NCBI GenBank assembly: GCA_950295325.1 | Contig: OX485803.1 | Span: forward strand, 10,912,001-10,976,000 | Reading direction: 5' to 3' | Source: Polytrichum commune | Lineage: Eukaryota > Streptophyta > Polytrichopsida > Polytrichales > Polytrichaceae | DNA length: 64,000 nucleotides | Shown here: positions 21,901 through 33,533 of the stretch, piece after piece | How the letters are laid out: the number at the start of each line of letters is the position of its first letter | How positions within the stretch are numbered: the stretch's first letter is position 1 | The notes under the pieces: generated by a model | The model's database searches: none | Seen by the model: the letters and a program-made list of their open reading frames with translations, nothing else | What the model was told of the DNA's origin: nothing | Made by a program: the position numbers and the translations under genes

Positions 21901-24900
21901 TGAAGTGGGCAGACATCAGGGTGAAATGAATTGGGTTAGAAGTTGATAAGGTTGAGGTTAGGCCTGAATCTGATTTAAGTGTGAGATGAGTTTGAGTTAT
22001 ATGTAGCCTAGGTTGTGATTAGGCCTTAAATCTGATTTATGTGTGAAGTTGGTAAAGGTGATATAAGGCCTGAAATCCAATTTTTGAAAGTCACATTTGT
22101 TCAAAATAGTGTGTCTCGGTCCCGAGACACCCTAGACAAGGTTATTAAGTGGGCTGAATTCAATGTGACATCAATTGGGTTATAAGTTGAAAAGGTTGTG
22201 ATTAGGCCTCATTCTGATATAAGTGTGAAGTGAGTTTGGGTTATATGTAGCCTAGGTTGTGATTAGGCCTGAAATCTGATTTATATGTGAGGTTGGTAAG
22301 GCACATATAAGGCTTGAAATCCAATTTTTGAAAGTCAAATTTGTTCAAAATAGTGTGTCTCGGTCCCGAGACACCCTACACAAGGGTCTGAAGTGGGCAG
22401 ACATCAGTGTGAAATGAATTGGGTTAGAAGTTGATAAGGTTGAGGTTAGGCCTGAATCTGATTTAAGTGTGAGATATGTTTGAGTTATATGTAGCCTAGG
22501 TTGTGATTGGGCCTGAAATCTGACTTAAGTGTGAAGTTGGTAAGGCACATATAAGGCCTGAAATCCAATTTTTGAAAGTCACATTTGTTCAATATAGTGT
22601 GTCTCTGTCCCAAGACACCCTACACAAGGGTGTGAAGTGGGCAGACATCAGGGTGAAATGAATTGGGTTAGAAGTTGATAAGGTTGAGGTTAGGCATGAA
22701 TCTGATTTAAGTGTGAGATGAGTTTGAGTTATATGTAGCCTAGGTTGTGATTAGGCCTTAAATCTGATTTATGTGTGAAGTTGGTAAAGGTGATATAAGG
22801 CCTGAAATCCAATTTTTGAAAGTCACATTTGTTCAAAATAGTGTGTCTCGGTCCCGAGACACCCTAGACAAGGTTATTAAGTGGGCTGAATTCAATGTGA
22901 CATCAATTGGGTTATAAGTTGAAAAGGTTGTGGTTAGGCCTGAATCTGCTTTAAGTGTGAGATGTGTTTGAGTTATATGTAGCCTAGGTTGTTATTAGGC
23001 CTAAAATCTGATTTATGTGTGAAGTTCGTAAAGGTGATATAAGGCCTGAAATCAAATTGTTGAAAGCCACAGTTGTTCAAAATAGTATGTCTCGGTCCCG
23101 AGACACCCTAGACAAGGGTATTAAGTGGGCAGACTTCAGTGTGAAATGAATTGGGTTAGAAGTTGATAAGGTTGTGGTTAGGCCTGAATCTGATTTAAGT
23201 GTGAGATGAGTTTGAGTTATATGTAGCCTAGGTTGTGATTAGGCCTGAAATATGATTTAAGTGTGAAGTTGGCAAGGCTGATATAAGGCCTGAAATCCAA
23301 TTTTTGAAAGCCACATTTGTTCAAAATAGTGTGTCTCGGTCCCGAGACACCCTGGACAAGGGTATTAAGTTGGTTGAATTCAATGTGACATCAATTGGGT
23401 TATAAGTTGAAAAGGTTGTGATTAGGCCTCATTCTGATATAAGTGTGAAGTGAGTTTGGGTTATATGTAGCCTAGGTTGTGATTAGGCCTGAAATCTGAT
23501 TTATGTGTGAAGTTGGTAAGGCGCATATAAGGCCTGAAATCCAATTTTTGAAAGCCACATTTGTTCAAAATAGTGTGTCTCGGTCCCGAGACACCCTAGA
23601 CAAGGGTCTTAAGTGGGTTGAATTGAATGTGACATCAATTGGGTTATAAGTTGAAAAGGTTGTGATTATGCATCATTCTGATATAAGTGTGAAGTGAGTT
23701 TGGGTTATATGTAGCCTAGGTTGTGATTAGGCCTGAAATCTGATTTATGTGTGAAGTTGGTAAGGCACATATAAGGCCTGAAATCCAATTTTTGAAAGTC
23801 ACATTTGTTCAAAATAATGTGTCTCGGTCCCGAGACACCCTAGACAAGGGTCTGAAGTGGGCAGACATCAGTGTGAAATGAATTGGGTTAGAAGTTGATA
23901 AGGTTGAGGTTAGGCCTGAATCTGATTTAAGTGTGAGATGAGTTTGAGTTATATGTAGCCTAGGTTGTGATTAGGCCTGAAATCTGATTTATGTGTGAAG
24001 TTGGTAAAGGTGATATAAGGCCTGAAATCCAATTTTTGAAAGTCACATTTGTTCAAAATAGTGTGTCTCTGTCCCGAGACACCCTAGACAAGGGTCTTAA
24101 GTGGGCTGAAGTAAGTGTGAAATCAATTGGGTTAGATGTTGCTGAGGTTGTGATTAGGCTTAACTCTGATTTAAGTGTGAAGTGAGTTTGGGTTATATGT
24201 TTCTTAGGTTGGGATTAGGCCTGAAATCTGAATTGTTCAAAATAGTGTGTCTTAGTCCCGAGACACCCTAAACAAGGTCTTAACTGGGCTGAACTATGTG
24301 TGAAATGAATCTTGTTAGGATGTTGGTAAGTTTTTGGTTAGGCCTGAAATCAACCTTTATTGTGAAGTGAGTTTGAATTGGATGTTGGTAATAATGTGAT
24401 AAGGCCTGAAATCTGAAAGTCAGTTTTCTCATCACAACCTGATGTGTGTGTGATTTCAGTGTTGGTGAAATGATTCTTGGATTGTAATTAGGCCTGATAT
24501 CTGATGTGAGTGTGAATTTAGTTTACGTGCCAAGATGTTGATTACGCCAAAACATAGTATTTGACTTTGAATTTAGTTTGGGTTAGTTGTTGGGAAGGTT
24601 GTGATTAGGCCTGACATCAAAATTGAAAAATTAAGCATTGGATTTTCCGCAGAGGTTGGGAGCTACCGATCTTGAAACTTACGTTTCAAATGCTATTGAA
24701 GGCTTAATGGACCATGATGAGCAGAATGTTGGGGAAGAGGTAAGTACTCACGTAGTTAAATAATGTGTGAATTAGTTGTACCTTATGCCATGCAGCTTTG
24801 TGTCTTAAATACGTACCTGTGTTTTGTAGGTAGAGTGCCCCACCCCCCAGGACTCACCGGCAACGACTCAAGCTTCAAGAGAAACTACAATTGATCTTGA

Positions 24901-26402
24901 CAGTTCTGATGAAGGTCAGGATGAGGATGAAGAGGGGCTTGGAGATAAGGATACGTTTGACGGGGATGAAGATGAACTTAGATCCCGTCAGAAATTTAAT
25001 TCCGTGGCCATGATCTCTCAATTGAGAGTCAAACCTTTCAGTTCATCGAGGTTCAATATTCCTTTATGTAGAATGCTTGCCATGCCTATGGTGAGGCCAA
25101 CACTCTCAACTGATCTTCATAAATTAGAGCAGGAGTTTGTCCATGGGTATAGAGAGGGCTCCTCAGTTTTTTATGTGACATTAACAGATGAAGAAGGCAA
25201 AACACAGGAGGTGTCTGAAGCTGATAAGGCATCCTGGGGTCCCATTTGGAATTCAAAAAATCAAGAATTTAATTCCTATCTTCAGTCTGTTCCGGAGTTA
25301 GCCGGTTTCAAGGATTTCATGTTCTTTGTATGTGACGGTAACCATAGGCGTCAGGCTTGGTTAAATCATATTGAAAGACTTCACAAAACAAATGAGGCCT
25401 GGCATTATATGGTGGATAGCATCCTACTTGACACAAAAGGCAAAATTGGAGTTGTTATGCAAGTGATGCATAACATCAACAAGTAAGTTTTGTTAATTAA
25501 TTTTTAATTCTTTCTATGTAAAATACTTCTTGTTATACCATTAATGTCATGTGCTAATTCGCCCTTTTTGATTGATAATTTCAGGCATACTGAAGACTCT
25601 CACGTCAAGACCAACTTTGTTCACACCCTTTTTAGGATTCAAAAGTATGGTCTTATGCCAATCGAACATTATCAAGACATATTGACTCCATCGGAGTTCA
25701 AGAGGTGCAAGAGAACTCAAAATGCCAAAAAAACTTGGTACACATTGAATCTTCAAGTATTCACGAACTTCATCTTCCGGGTATGATCTCTATAATATGT
25801 ACTGCATTGTTTTAATCACTAACATATTGTCATTATCTAAAATCAAATGATCACCTAGGTTACAGTATACTTGGATGACTAACTAAGTCTACCCCTGTGC
25901 AGCATGAACTTGGACTTGCTGCAGATGAGGGTGTTCGACAACTTGTGGAGCAATCAGATGTAGAAGTGTCCGCCGCTGAGAAAGCAACCGCTATGAAAGT
26001 TGCTACAAAGAAAAGAGCCAAGGCACTTCATAAGAAAATGTCGAAACTAGTTGCTCTGGCAAACCCGGACTTGACGGATGGATGGCTTCGAGAGGTATAA
26101 ACTCTACTTTACAAGCACATTTTTCAATCTTCATGTTCTTTAATGACCCCTGAGATTATAATAAATAGCTATATGTTTCGCAGATTGGACGTCACTATAG
26201 TCTTAACTCAATTACACCCGAGCTCAATATGGAGAAATTGCAGTTGATCGTTACTGCAAAAGCATCGGCCGCTTCTAAGGTTAAATGGTTGGAATATTTA
26301 AACTCCTCTGCATCTACACGTGAGGCCCGCAAACTGCCCCCTAAGCCCACCAACGAGGAGAAACTGGGTGCATTTCTAGCTAAGGCGTGCTTTTGGGCCG
26401 GA
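18946..26402 (+). CDS. eight-exon gene, ParB/DGQHR-like DGNHR motif, function unknown
   Basis: I infer exons 18946-19266, 19381-19458, 19551-19631, 24653-24739, 24830-25482, 25585-25780, 25903-26094 and 26184-26402, all with GT-AG borders and agreeing phases (609 codons, no stop). The start is ATG followed by a basic NTRSRARAER segment. Exons 3 and 4 encode similar acidic modules (MDNDEMHFEEE; MDHDEQNVGEE), so they look duplicated. Exon 5 has an acidic run and then FFVCDGNHRRQAW; the DGNHR core recalls the ParB/sulfiredoxin/DGQHR fold, a weak hint only. Exon 7 is Lys/Ala-rich. The end is uncertain: reading straight on gives TAA at 26409-26411, or a GTGAGT donor at 26403 leads to an exon I could not find. 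Intron 4 is 5 kb of satellite. I do not recognise the family by name. Confidence 0.75.
19780..24320. repeat. 244-bp intronic satellite array (4 x about 61 bp)
   Basis: From 20406 to 24066 the motif TCTCGG(T)CCCGAGACACCC recurs at exactly 244-bp steps (20406, 20650, 20894, 21138, 21382, 21626, 21870, 22114, 22358, 22602, 22846, 23090, 23334, 23578, 23822, 24066), then once after 184 bp (24250). The unit is built from about four diverged 61-bp monomers carrying GTGATTAGGCCTGAAATCTGA. Single monomers without the hairpin lead in (19850-20340) and out. The once-per-unit hairpin is GTGTCTCGG-TC-CCGAGACAC. The whole array lies in intron 4 of the 18946 gene. Confidence 0.95.
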
Positions 26403-26439
26403 GTGAGTTAATACTTCCCAATCAATTCGTTTAATATGT

Positions 26440-27953
26440 TTGTCTTGAGGCCTGAAATCTGTTTGGGTTATATGTTGCTTAGGTTGTGATTAGGCTTGAA
26501 ATCAAATTTCTAATATTAAGATTTGGTCAACAAGGGTCTTAAGTGGGTTGAATTAAATGTGAAATCAATTGGGATAGATGTTGCTATGGTTGTGATTAGG
26601 CTTGAATCTGATCTAAGTGTGAACTGAGTTTGGGATATATGTTGCTTAGCTTGTGATGATGCCCGACAGTTGATTTCAGTGTCAAGTGAGTGATGGTTAG
26701 ACTTTGGTAAGCTTGTGAATAGGCGTGAATCTGATGTGAGTGTGTAACCAGTTGGGTTAGATGTTGCTATGGTTGTGATTAGGCTTGAATCTGATTTAAG
26801 TGTGAAGTGAGTTTTGGTTATATGTTGCTTAGGTTGTGATTAGGCCTGAAATCTGATTTAAGTGTGAAGTTGTTAAGGTGTTTAGTAGGCCTGATATCAA
26901 AATTCTGAGAGTAAGATTTGGTCAATAAGGGGTGTCTCGGTCCCGAGACACCCTAGACAAGGGTCTTAAGTGGGCTGAAGTAAGTGTGAAATCAATTGGG
27001 TTAGATTTTGCTATGGTTGTGATTTGGCTTGAATCTGATTTAAGTGTCAAGTGAGTTTGGGTTATATGTTGCTTAGGTTGTGATTAGGCCTGAAATCTGA
27101 TTTAAGTGTGAAGTTGTTAAGGTTGCTATAAGGCCTGAAATCAAATTTCTGAAAGTCAGCTTTGTTCAAAAAAGTGTGTCTCGGTCCCGAGACACCCTAG
27201 ACAAGGGTATTAAGTGGGCTGAATTCAATGTGACATCAATTGGGTTATAAGTTGAAAAGGTTGTGATTAGGCCTCATTATGATATAAGTGTGAAGTGAGT
27301 TTGGGTTATATGTAGCCTAGGTTGTGATTAGGCCTGAAATCTGATTTAAGTGTGAAGTTGTTAAGGCTGCTATAAGGCCTGAAATCAAATTTCTGAAAGT
27401 CAGCTTTGTTCAAAAAAATGTGTCTCAGTCCCGAGACACCCTAGACAAGGTTATTAAGTGGGCTGAATTCAATGTGACATCAATTGGGTTATAAGTTGAA
27501 AAGGTTGTGATTAGGCCTCATTCTGATATAAGTGTGAAGTGAGTTTGGGTTATATGTAGCCTAGGTTGTGATTAGGCCTGAAATCTGATTTATGTGTGAA
27601 GTTGGTAAGGCACATATAAGGCCTGAAATCCAATTTTTGAAAGTCACATTTGTTCAAAATAGTGTGTCTCGGTCCCGAGACACCCTAGACAAGGGTATTA
27701 AGTGGGTTGAATTCAATGTGACATCAATTGGGTTATAAGTTGAAAAGGTTGTGATTAGGCCTCATTCTGATATAAGTGTGAAGTGAGTTTGGGTTATATG
27801 TAGCCTAGGTTGTGATTAGGCCTGAAATCTGATTTATGTGTGAAGTTGGCAAGGCTGATATAAGGCCTGAAATCCAATTTTTGAAAGTCACATTTGTTCA
27901 ATATAGTGTGTCTCGGTCCCGAGACACCCTAGACAAGGGTATTAAGTGGGTGG
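26440..27953. repeat. second block of the 244-bp satellite
   Basis: Same sequence and same strand as the first block. Diverged 61-bp monomers come first, then hairpins at 26935, 27179, 27423, 27667 and 27911, again exactly 244 bp apart. It stops abruptly at about 27953. It follows the last recognised exon of the 18946 gene, so it is either a further intron or the 3' flank. Confidence 0.93.
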
Positions 27954-28283
27954 ATGCATGGTTGAGTGGCCCAATACCGGTCCATACCTTTTTTTTTTAA
28001 GTCCATACCCTTGAAATTCTCCGTCCACACATGGCAAACGACCGTCATCCAAATATGCTCCCTCATTCATCCGTCCATGATGGATTTTCAAAGGCATTGG
28101 CGGGCATGCGTTTGGGCCGTTAGATGGAACCTGATCGTATGGCCCACAACGAGTAGGGTTTTGGGAGCATGACCTCCCTTTGTCGCATGTGGGTTGTCCT
28201 CTCTTCCCGGTCGCACGCTGGAGCCCACACATGCTGTCCCTTTTTGTCGCATACGCTGTCCGGAGGCCCTGTATCGGTACGCC
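27954..28283. other. 5' flank of the zinc-domain gene
   Basis: Unique sequence between the satellite edge and the ATG at 28284, with a T9 run at 27990-27998. It probably holds the promoter and leader, but I see no clear TATA box. Confidence 0.4.
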
Positions 28284-30249
28284 ATGAGTGATTCGGAGGA
28301 TACGCGGGAGGAGCTGGAAGAGAGGTTACTCTGTCCAAAACGAGGGGGAAAGAAATCGAGCTGGGTGGATCCATTGTATGCTTGCCAGCCTGAGATCCTG
28401 TGGGATCGAAAGTCATTAGTCACAAGGGATTGGTTTGTAGAGAAATACAACTTGTGCAACCGAGGAATCACCCCGAAACAGATAAAGATTGGGCACCATT
28501 TAGAGGAGGCGGATGTGGAAAGCTTGTTTGGGCCGCGGCAGAATGGCAATGGGTATCGATACTCTACAATGGACGAGGAGTTTGTGCGCAAGGTGGAGAC
28601 AATGTGGATGATTTGCCACCAAAAAACTGTGGTGCCGAACACCCGCATGGTGAACGTCTCCGAGGCAAAAGGGTTTGCGTACGAGATTGTGAAGAAAAAA
28701 GAGACGAACTGGGCCTTTTTCGCTGAGTGGACCTGTTGGGATAAGTTGAAGAAGTTGCGGGCAGAGGAGGAGGAAGCCGCAAAGTCGAAGGGTTTAGCTG
28801 TGAAGGGAGACGTGGATTTGGGGGAGTGTCATCCGGGCAAAGAGAATTGGGCGCTTGAGCAGGTTGCCGGCGGAGGAATCAATTCTGCAGGCATACTACT
28901 GCGGCAGGGCCACAAAATTTCGTTCTTAGGGAAAATTGCAATGGCCATCGGAGAATGGCAACAATGCTTGGAGATGTTGGAGCGGGAGTCGCTTGAGTTG
29001 GATGGGTATGTCCAGTTTCTCTTCGGCGAAAAGGAAGAGGCCAGAATGACCTTGCACAAGGTTTCCTCCCAAATGGAGTATCACTACTACAAAACACGTC
29101 TTTTACAACTGAGTTTTCCAACTCATACAAGTGAGAAAACCATGACTTTACTGACGTGGAAAACGACCAGTCGCTCCGGACAAGCAGTACAGGAATATCG
29201 GACAGGACGTTCCCAATGGATACGTTCCCAATGGCAGTGAAGTTGGACTTGCGACGCGTGCCTTACTTCATAGAGTCATGTCCTATTTCACTATGTTTTG
29301 GCAATATAAGTAAGATACGACACACGTCCATATAACTCAATGAAGTCATACAATATCACGGGCACTAGTCATGTAAGGTTTTGTTTACTTCACTGAACAA
29401 AGTAATACAATGAAAAATGCGTATACATACATTCCAAATTACTAGTGAACGATAAGAACGTGGTTGAAACAAATATGTAACCACGTGGCTAAGATTAATT
29501 GAATTAATTTTCACACATTACTTATTCCAGTAATCGCGGACAACCAAGTGGGTAGTCAATAACGTTGCGTAGTTAGCTTCTTTGACTTTAGGTAGTAAAT
29601 ACATACAACAACTGCATATTTTCTTACTTCACGTCGTCATGTAAACATCACTGTCTGGAATGATGTTTACCTTAACCAGTGGTTTATGATCTACGTTGTT
29701 AGGTCATGTGGTTCACGAATGTTTTTTTTGTGTATTACTAGCAGTGAAGTATACATGATATTGCCAAGTGTATGTGTAATTGTACGTAGTAAGTGTCTGT
29801 GACTACCAAGAGTGAATACATATTTAGATGGCATATATTTCTTACTTGAAATCGTGATATCTATATTACTATGTAACGTAATGTAGACAACAAATTCTGG
29901 TATTTTGTTGTACGTTGTGAGGTTATGTGGTCTTCACATGTCTTTAGTGTATATTACTGGTACTGCAGTGAATATCGACTGCGCTAAGTGGCATGATTAG
30001 GCTGCAACTGTGCGCGTTTACTGCAACTAGTAACATGCGGCTGACTCAACATAGTCATAAATTTATGGCATTAACAATATATTGATATTTATCATACGAG
30101 GATCATCGCAAACATGATCATTTAGTTCAAAAACCAAATCATATTCATCCAATAGTGTCATGAATGTTTCACAAATTGCTTCTAACAATGGTAAACACTG
30201 AATTCCAAATATCTGCAAATCAACCTAGGTCTACAAATCCACCCCACAC

Positions 30250-30552
30250 TCACGTAGCCGCACATAAATTTACACATTCGCTTGACCAAATAATGTAATG
30301 GCCCTTCGTTTTGCCAATAGTAGTCACTGGAGGGTCGTCTCCAGTGAGAGGTTCGAACAAATAATAGTCGTCTTCAAGTGATTCCGTGACGGCCAATGAT
30401 ACATAACCATTGCCAATCACCTTCCCATGCAGTATCCCACCTGCTACATTTTGAACTACACCCTTCCCAATGGTTTTCGCTTTCAAATCCGGAGAATCAT
30501 AGCCACGCAGGTAAACCAAGTCCCCCGTAGTCTGCACAATTCCCACGTACAT
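30250..30552 (-). pseudogene. CACTA-associated protein remnant (DUF8039-like)
   Basis: A 100-codon frame with LVYLRGYDSPDLKA, GKVIGNGYVSLAV and TIGKTKGHYIIWSS. This layout (valine-leucine-arginine start, G-x-G-Y-x-x-V, then T-I-G-x-x-x-G-x-x-I-x-W) resembles the DUF8039-type domain carried by plant CACTA elements. A further coding-like minus-strand piece at 31222-31326 (KRIRLSEDEKLTLEAG) may belong to the same gene. Identification is by pattern only. Confidence 0.55.
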
Positions 30553-31332
30553 ATGTTACTGTTCCAAATTTTGAGCACAAATCACACTATTTTGCTGGTG
30601 TTGATATTTGCAGATCAAAGAAATATTCAATCCAAAGTACTAAAGTTACATTGTCGTCATATCTACTTTGCTATGTCAGGTTTTCTTTACTATGTCAAGT
30701 AATGTTTACTATTACATGTCCAGTAGTGTTTACTATGTCCAGTAATGTTTACTATGTGTAGTAATGTTTACTATATGCAGTAATGTTTTTGATGGGCTAG
30801 ACCTCAATTTCTATGCAATGTTTATTCAACCATTTTAGCCTTACATTGATTAATGCATTGTAAACTAATGTAGAGAAGGACATTAATGTTAGTTCTACCG
30901 AACATGGCCGAAAATTTTAGAATTTCCTAGTTTTAGAATTTCCTACAGCTGGTTCTTAGTATGCACCACTTCTTACATAAATGTATATCTCTTGAAATCC
31001 ATCTCTAATGTCTAAACACTCCACGGCTTTATGGCTATCACATTACTGCTTCTAGTAATATAGGACAACTATGTTGCAGGCCAATAACTATACGTAGTAA
31101 GCGTTAGTGACTACGGGTAGTAAAAAAATACGACAATGGCCATTATTGTATACTGGCTACAGTGATACTTCACCATGAGGAGTTATGTTTACATAAAAAT
31201 ATAACTTAGCATAAACACTCAGAATAATGCAACCCCCCTTCGTGAGAACGTAACCTTTCTGCAGCATTGCACCGGCCTCCAAAGTTAATTTCTCGTCTTC
31301 ACTCAGACGTATACGCTTTGGTTTAGGTCCCC

Positions 31333-31337
<5 letters not shown>

Positions 31338-31369
<32 letters not shown>
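31338..31369. repeat. (CA)n microsatellite
   Basis: About 16 uninterrupted CA units inside the CACTA element. Looser CACA-rich sequence recurs near 31650-31830 and 34975-35185. Confidence 0.95.
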
Positions 31370-31370
<1 letters not shown>

Positions 31371-31975
31371 TTTCATTCATACAAATATACACATACCTTT
31401 GTCAATGCATTTGGTGAAGACATTAGGTTATACATTCCAAACCCTAACATTTGGATTATTTCTCATATCCACACTAACAATCTTATCATTACATTCACAC
31501 ATACACACATTTTTATTCATACAAATATACACATACCTTTATCAATGCATTTGGTGAAGACATTAGGTTATACATTCCAAACCCTAACCTTTGGATTATT
31601 TCTCATATCTACACTAACAATCTTATCATTACACTTATATATATATATATTCACACACACACATACACATACATTTTCATTCATACAAATATATACATAC
31701 CTTTGTCAAGGTATTTGGTGAAGACATTAGGATATACATTCCAAACCCTAACCTTTTGGATTATTTTTCATATTCACACTAACATTCTTATATTACACTC
31801 ACACATATATTCACACACACATACACATTTCCATTCACACAAATATATAAACATACCTTTGTCATTGGATTTGGTGAAGACATGGGGTTGCATACTCCAA
31901 GTTCCTCGCTTTTGATTTATCTCTTATATCCACACTAGCACTCTCATAGTCATACATACATTCTCATTTATTTCC
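31370..31975. repeat. four diverged 140-164-bp tandem units in the CACTA element
   Basis: The segment CATACCTTTGTCAATGCATT ... TTGGTGAAGACATTAGG recurs with its start at 31396, 31536, 31700 and 31856 (spacing 140, 164, 156), separated by CA-rich spacers. No coding signal. Confidence 0.85.
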
Positions 31976-32723
31976 TCACACATTTATGGTAAACCCTAAT
32001 ATTGCAAATATTGGGTTCCACACTCTAAGTTCCTCACTTTTGGCTTGTCTCTCATATCCACACTTATACTTGTTGAGTAACAACATTATAAGAGAGAAAA
32101 GAGGCACAATGGAGAAGCCAACGACAACATACATCACCAAGAGGAGAAAAGAATCACCACCGAAACGAAGAATGAGCACCGAAGACAAGAGGAACTCGGA
32201 GAGCCCTCGGCCACGGTTTTAGGCCCCCTTTCCACGGATATACAAGGAAGTCGCGCGGTTATATGACCCCTTACCCACGGCAATGGGTCCCCAGCAGCCT
32301 AGTGAAGGAAATTTAGAACTTAGAGATAGAAGATCACTATGTAAGTATGAAAGGTCTTATATGAGGAATATATAGGAGTATATAGGGATATTAGAAAGTA
32401 TATAGGACTAGGATTACATTCCATTAGTATGAGTTTACGAGATTTTGTTCAAGGACAATTATGAAAGAAGAATATTTAAGCAATTACGATGAGTATATAA
32501 GTATTAAAGAGTATATAGGAATATGGTACATTCTACTAGTATGATCATTGGAATTTAAATCAATCAATATGAAGATTTGATGGATTCTCAAAAAGGATTT
32601 GGAATGTAGCCACGACAAATATATAGTGGAATCTTAGAAAGACGAACATTAGAGTGGTAAAACGGTTATAACCGTTTATAATAGATATCATCTACCTATG
32701 TCGGAGATAGGTAGTTATCTAGG

Positions 32724-33533
32724 CCCGGGGAGGGCACTCGCGAAAATTTATTAAACCATGTGCGAAAGAATATAGGGTACTTTTTATTCATTTGTGATAA
32801 AATTTATACAATTCTTCGATATAATGAAGCACCTCTACAAATACAAAGTTGTGTGTATAAATAAATAAGAATACTATATAATGCATCAATTTATCTAATT
32901 CTTTCAATCTAAAATAGGGTTGGGAATAGTAGGTAGAGAAAAAAATGTTGAGGCAGAGGTATACAATGCATTTTATGGTGGTCAATGGATGAAAAACTAT
33001 CCATTTTGAATCCAAATTCCCGAATGAAAAATTTGGATGACGAGGGTTTTGGTGTTCTTTGCTTTGTGCGTTGCCTAGGGTTGCTTGCACCAATGCAACG
33101 CTGTTTGTGAGGCATGATTTGGTGTTGAAGTTCTTGACGTGCATTTTGTGGTTGTGTGCGGTTTTCTGAGTTCTAGTGGTATGCTTGTGGTTTTCGGAGT
33201 TCTAGTAGTAGAATCATTTGATTATTTCTCTGTGGGCAACCGATGCCGAAGTTTCTCACGATACTGTACCAGACGAGAGACACTCTGCACAAGAGTCCTA
33301 TGCGTTGTCATTCATGGGGTCAAATATAAAAATTATAAGGAACATAGGGTACTAGAAACTAGTTGAGTTGCGACTTTATAAATACAAATAGGGTCATCTA
33401 AAATGACAAAATTTAGATTTATCTGTACTAATAGGGTGTAAAGAATTCCAATTTCTTAGATAAATAGCCCCATGATAAATACCCTTCCGTCGCAGATGGG
33501 TTATTAAATACATGTATGAGTGCCCTCCCCGGG
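32724..33533. mobile_element. 810-bp non-autonomous TIR element, TSD TATCTAGG
   Basis: Perfect 16-bp terminal inverted repeats (CCCGGGGAGGGCACTC at the left, its inverse at the right) and an 8-bp target duplication TATCTAGG at 32716-32723 and 33534-33541. No long open frame. An 8-bp duplication is typical of hAT and a few other DDE superfamilies, but the terminus does not fit the usual hAT CAGGG start, so I leave it unclassified. It sits inside the CACTA element and is therefore younger than it. Confidence 0.92.

Noticed and set aside
20406-24270. Regular hairpin repeats resembling a CRISPR array.
   Set aside because: The sequence between hairpins is itself repeated, not unique spacers, and the context is a spliced eukaryotic gene.
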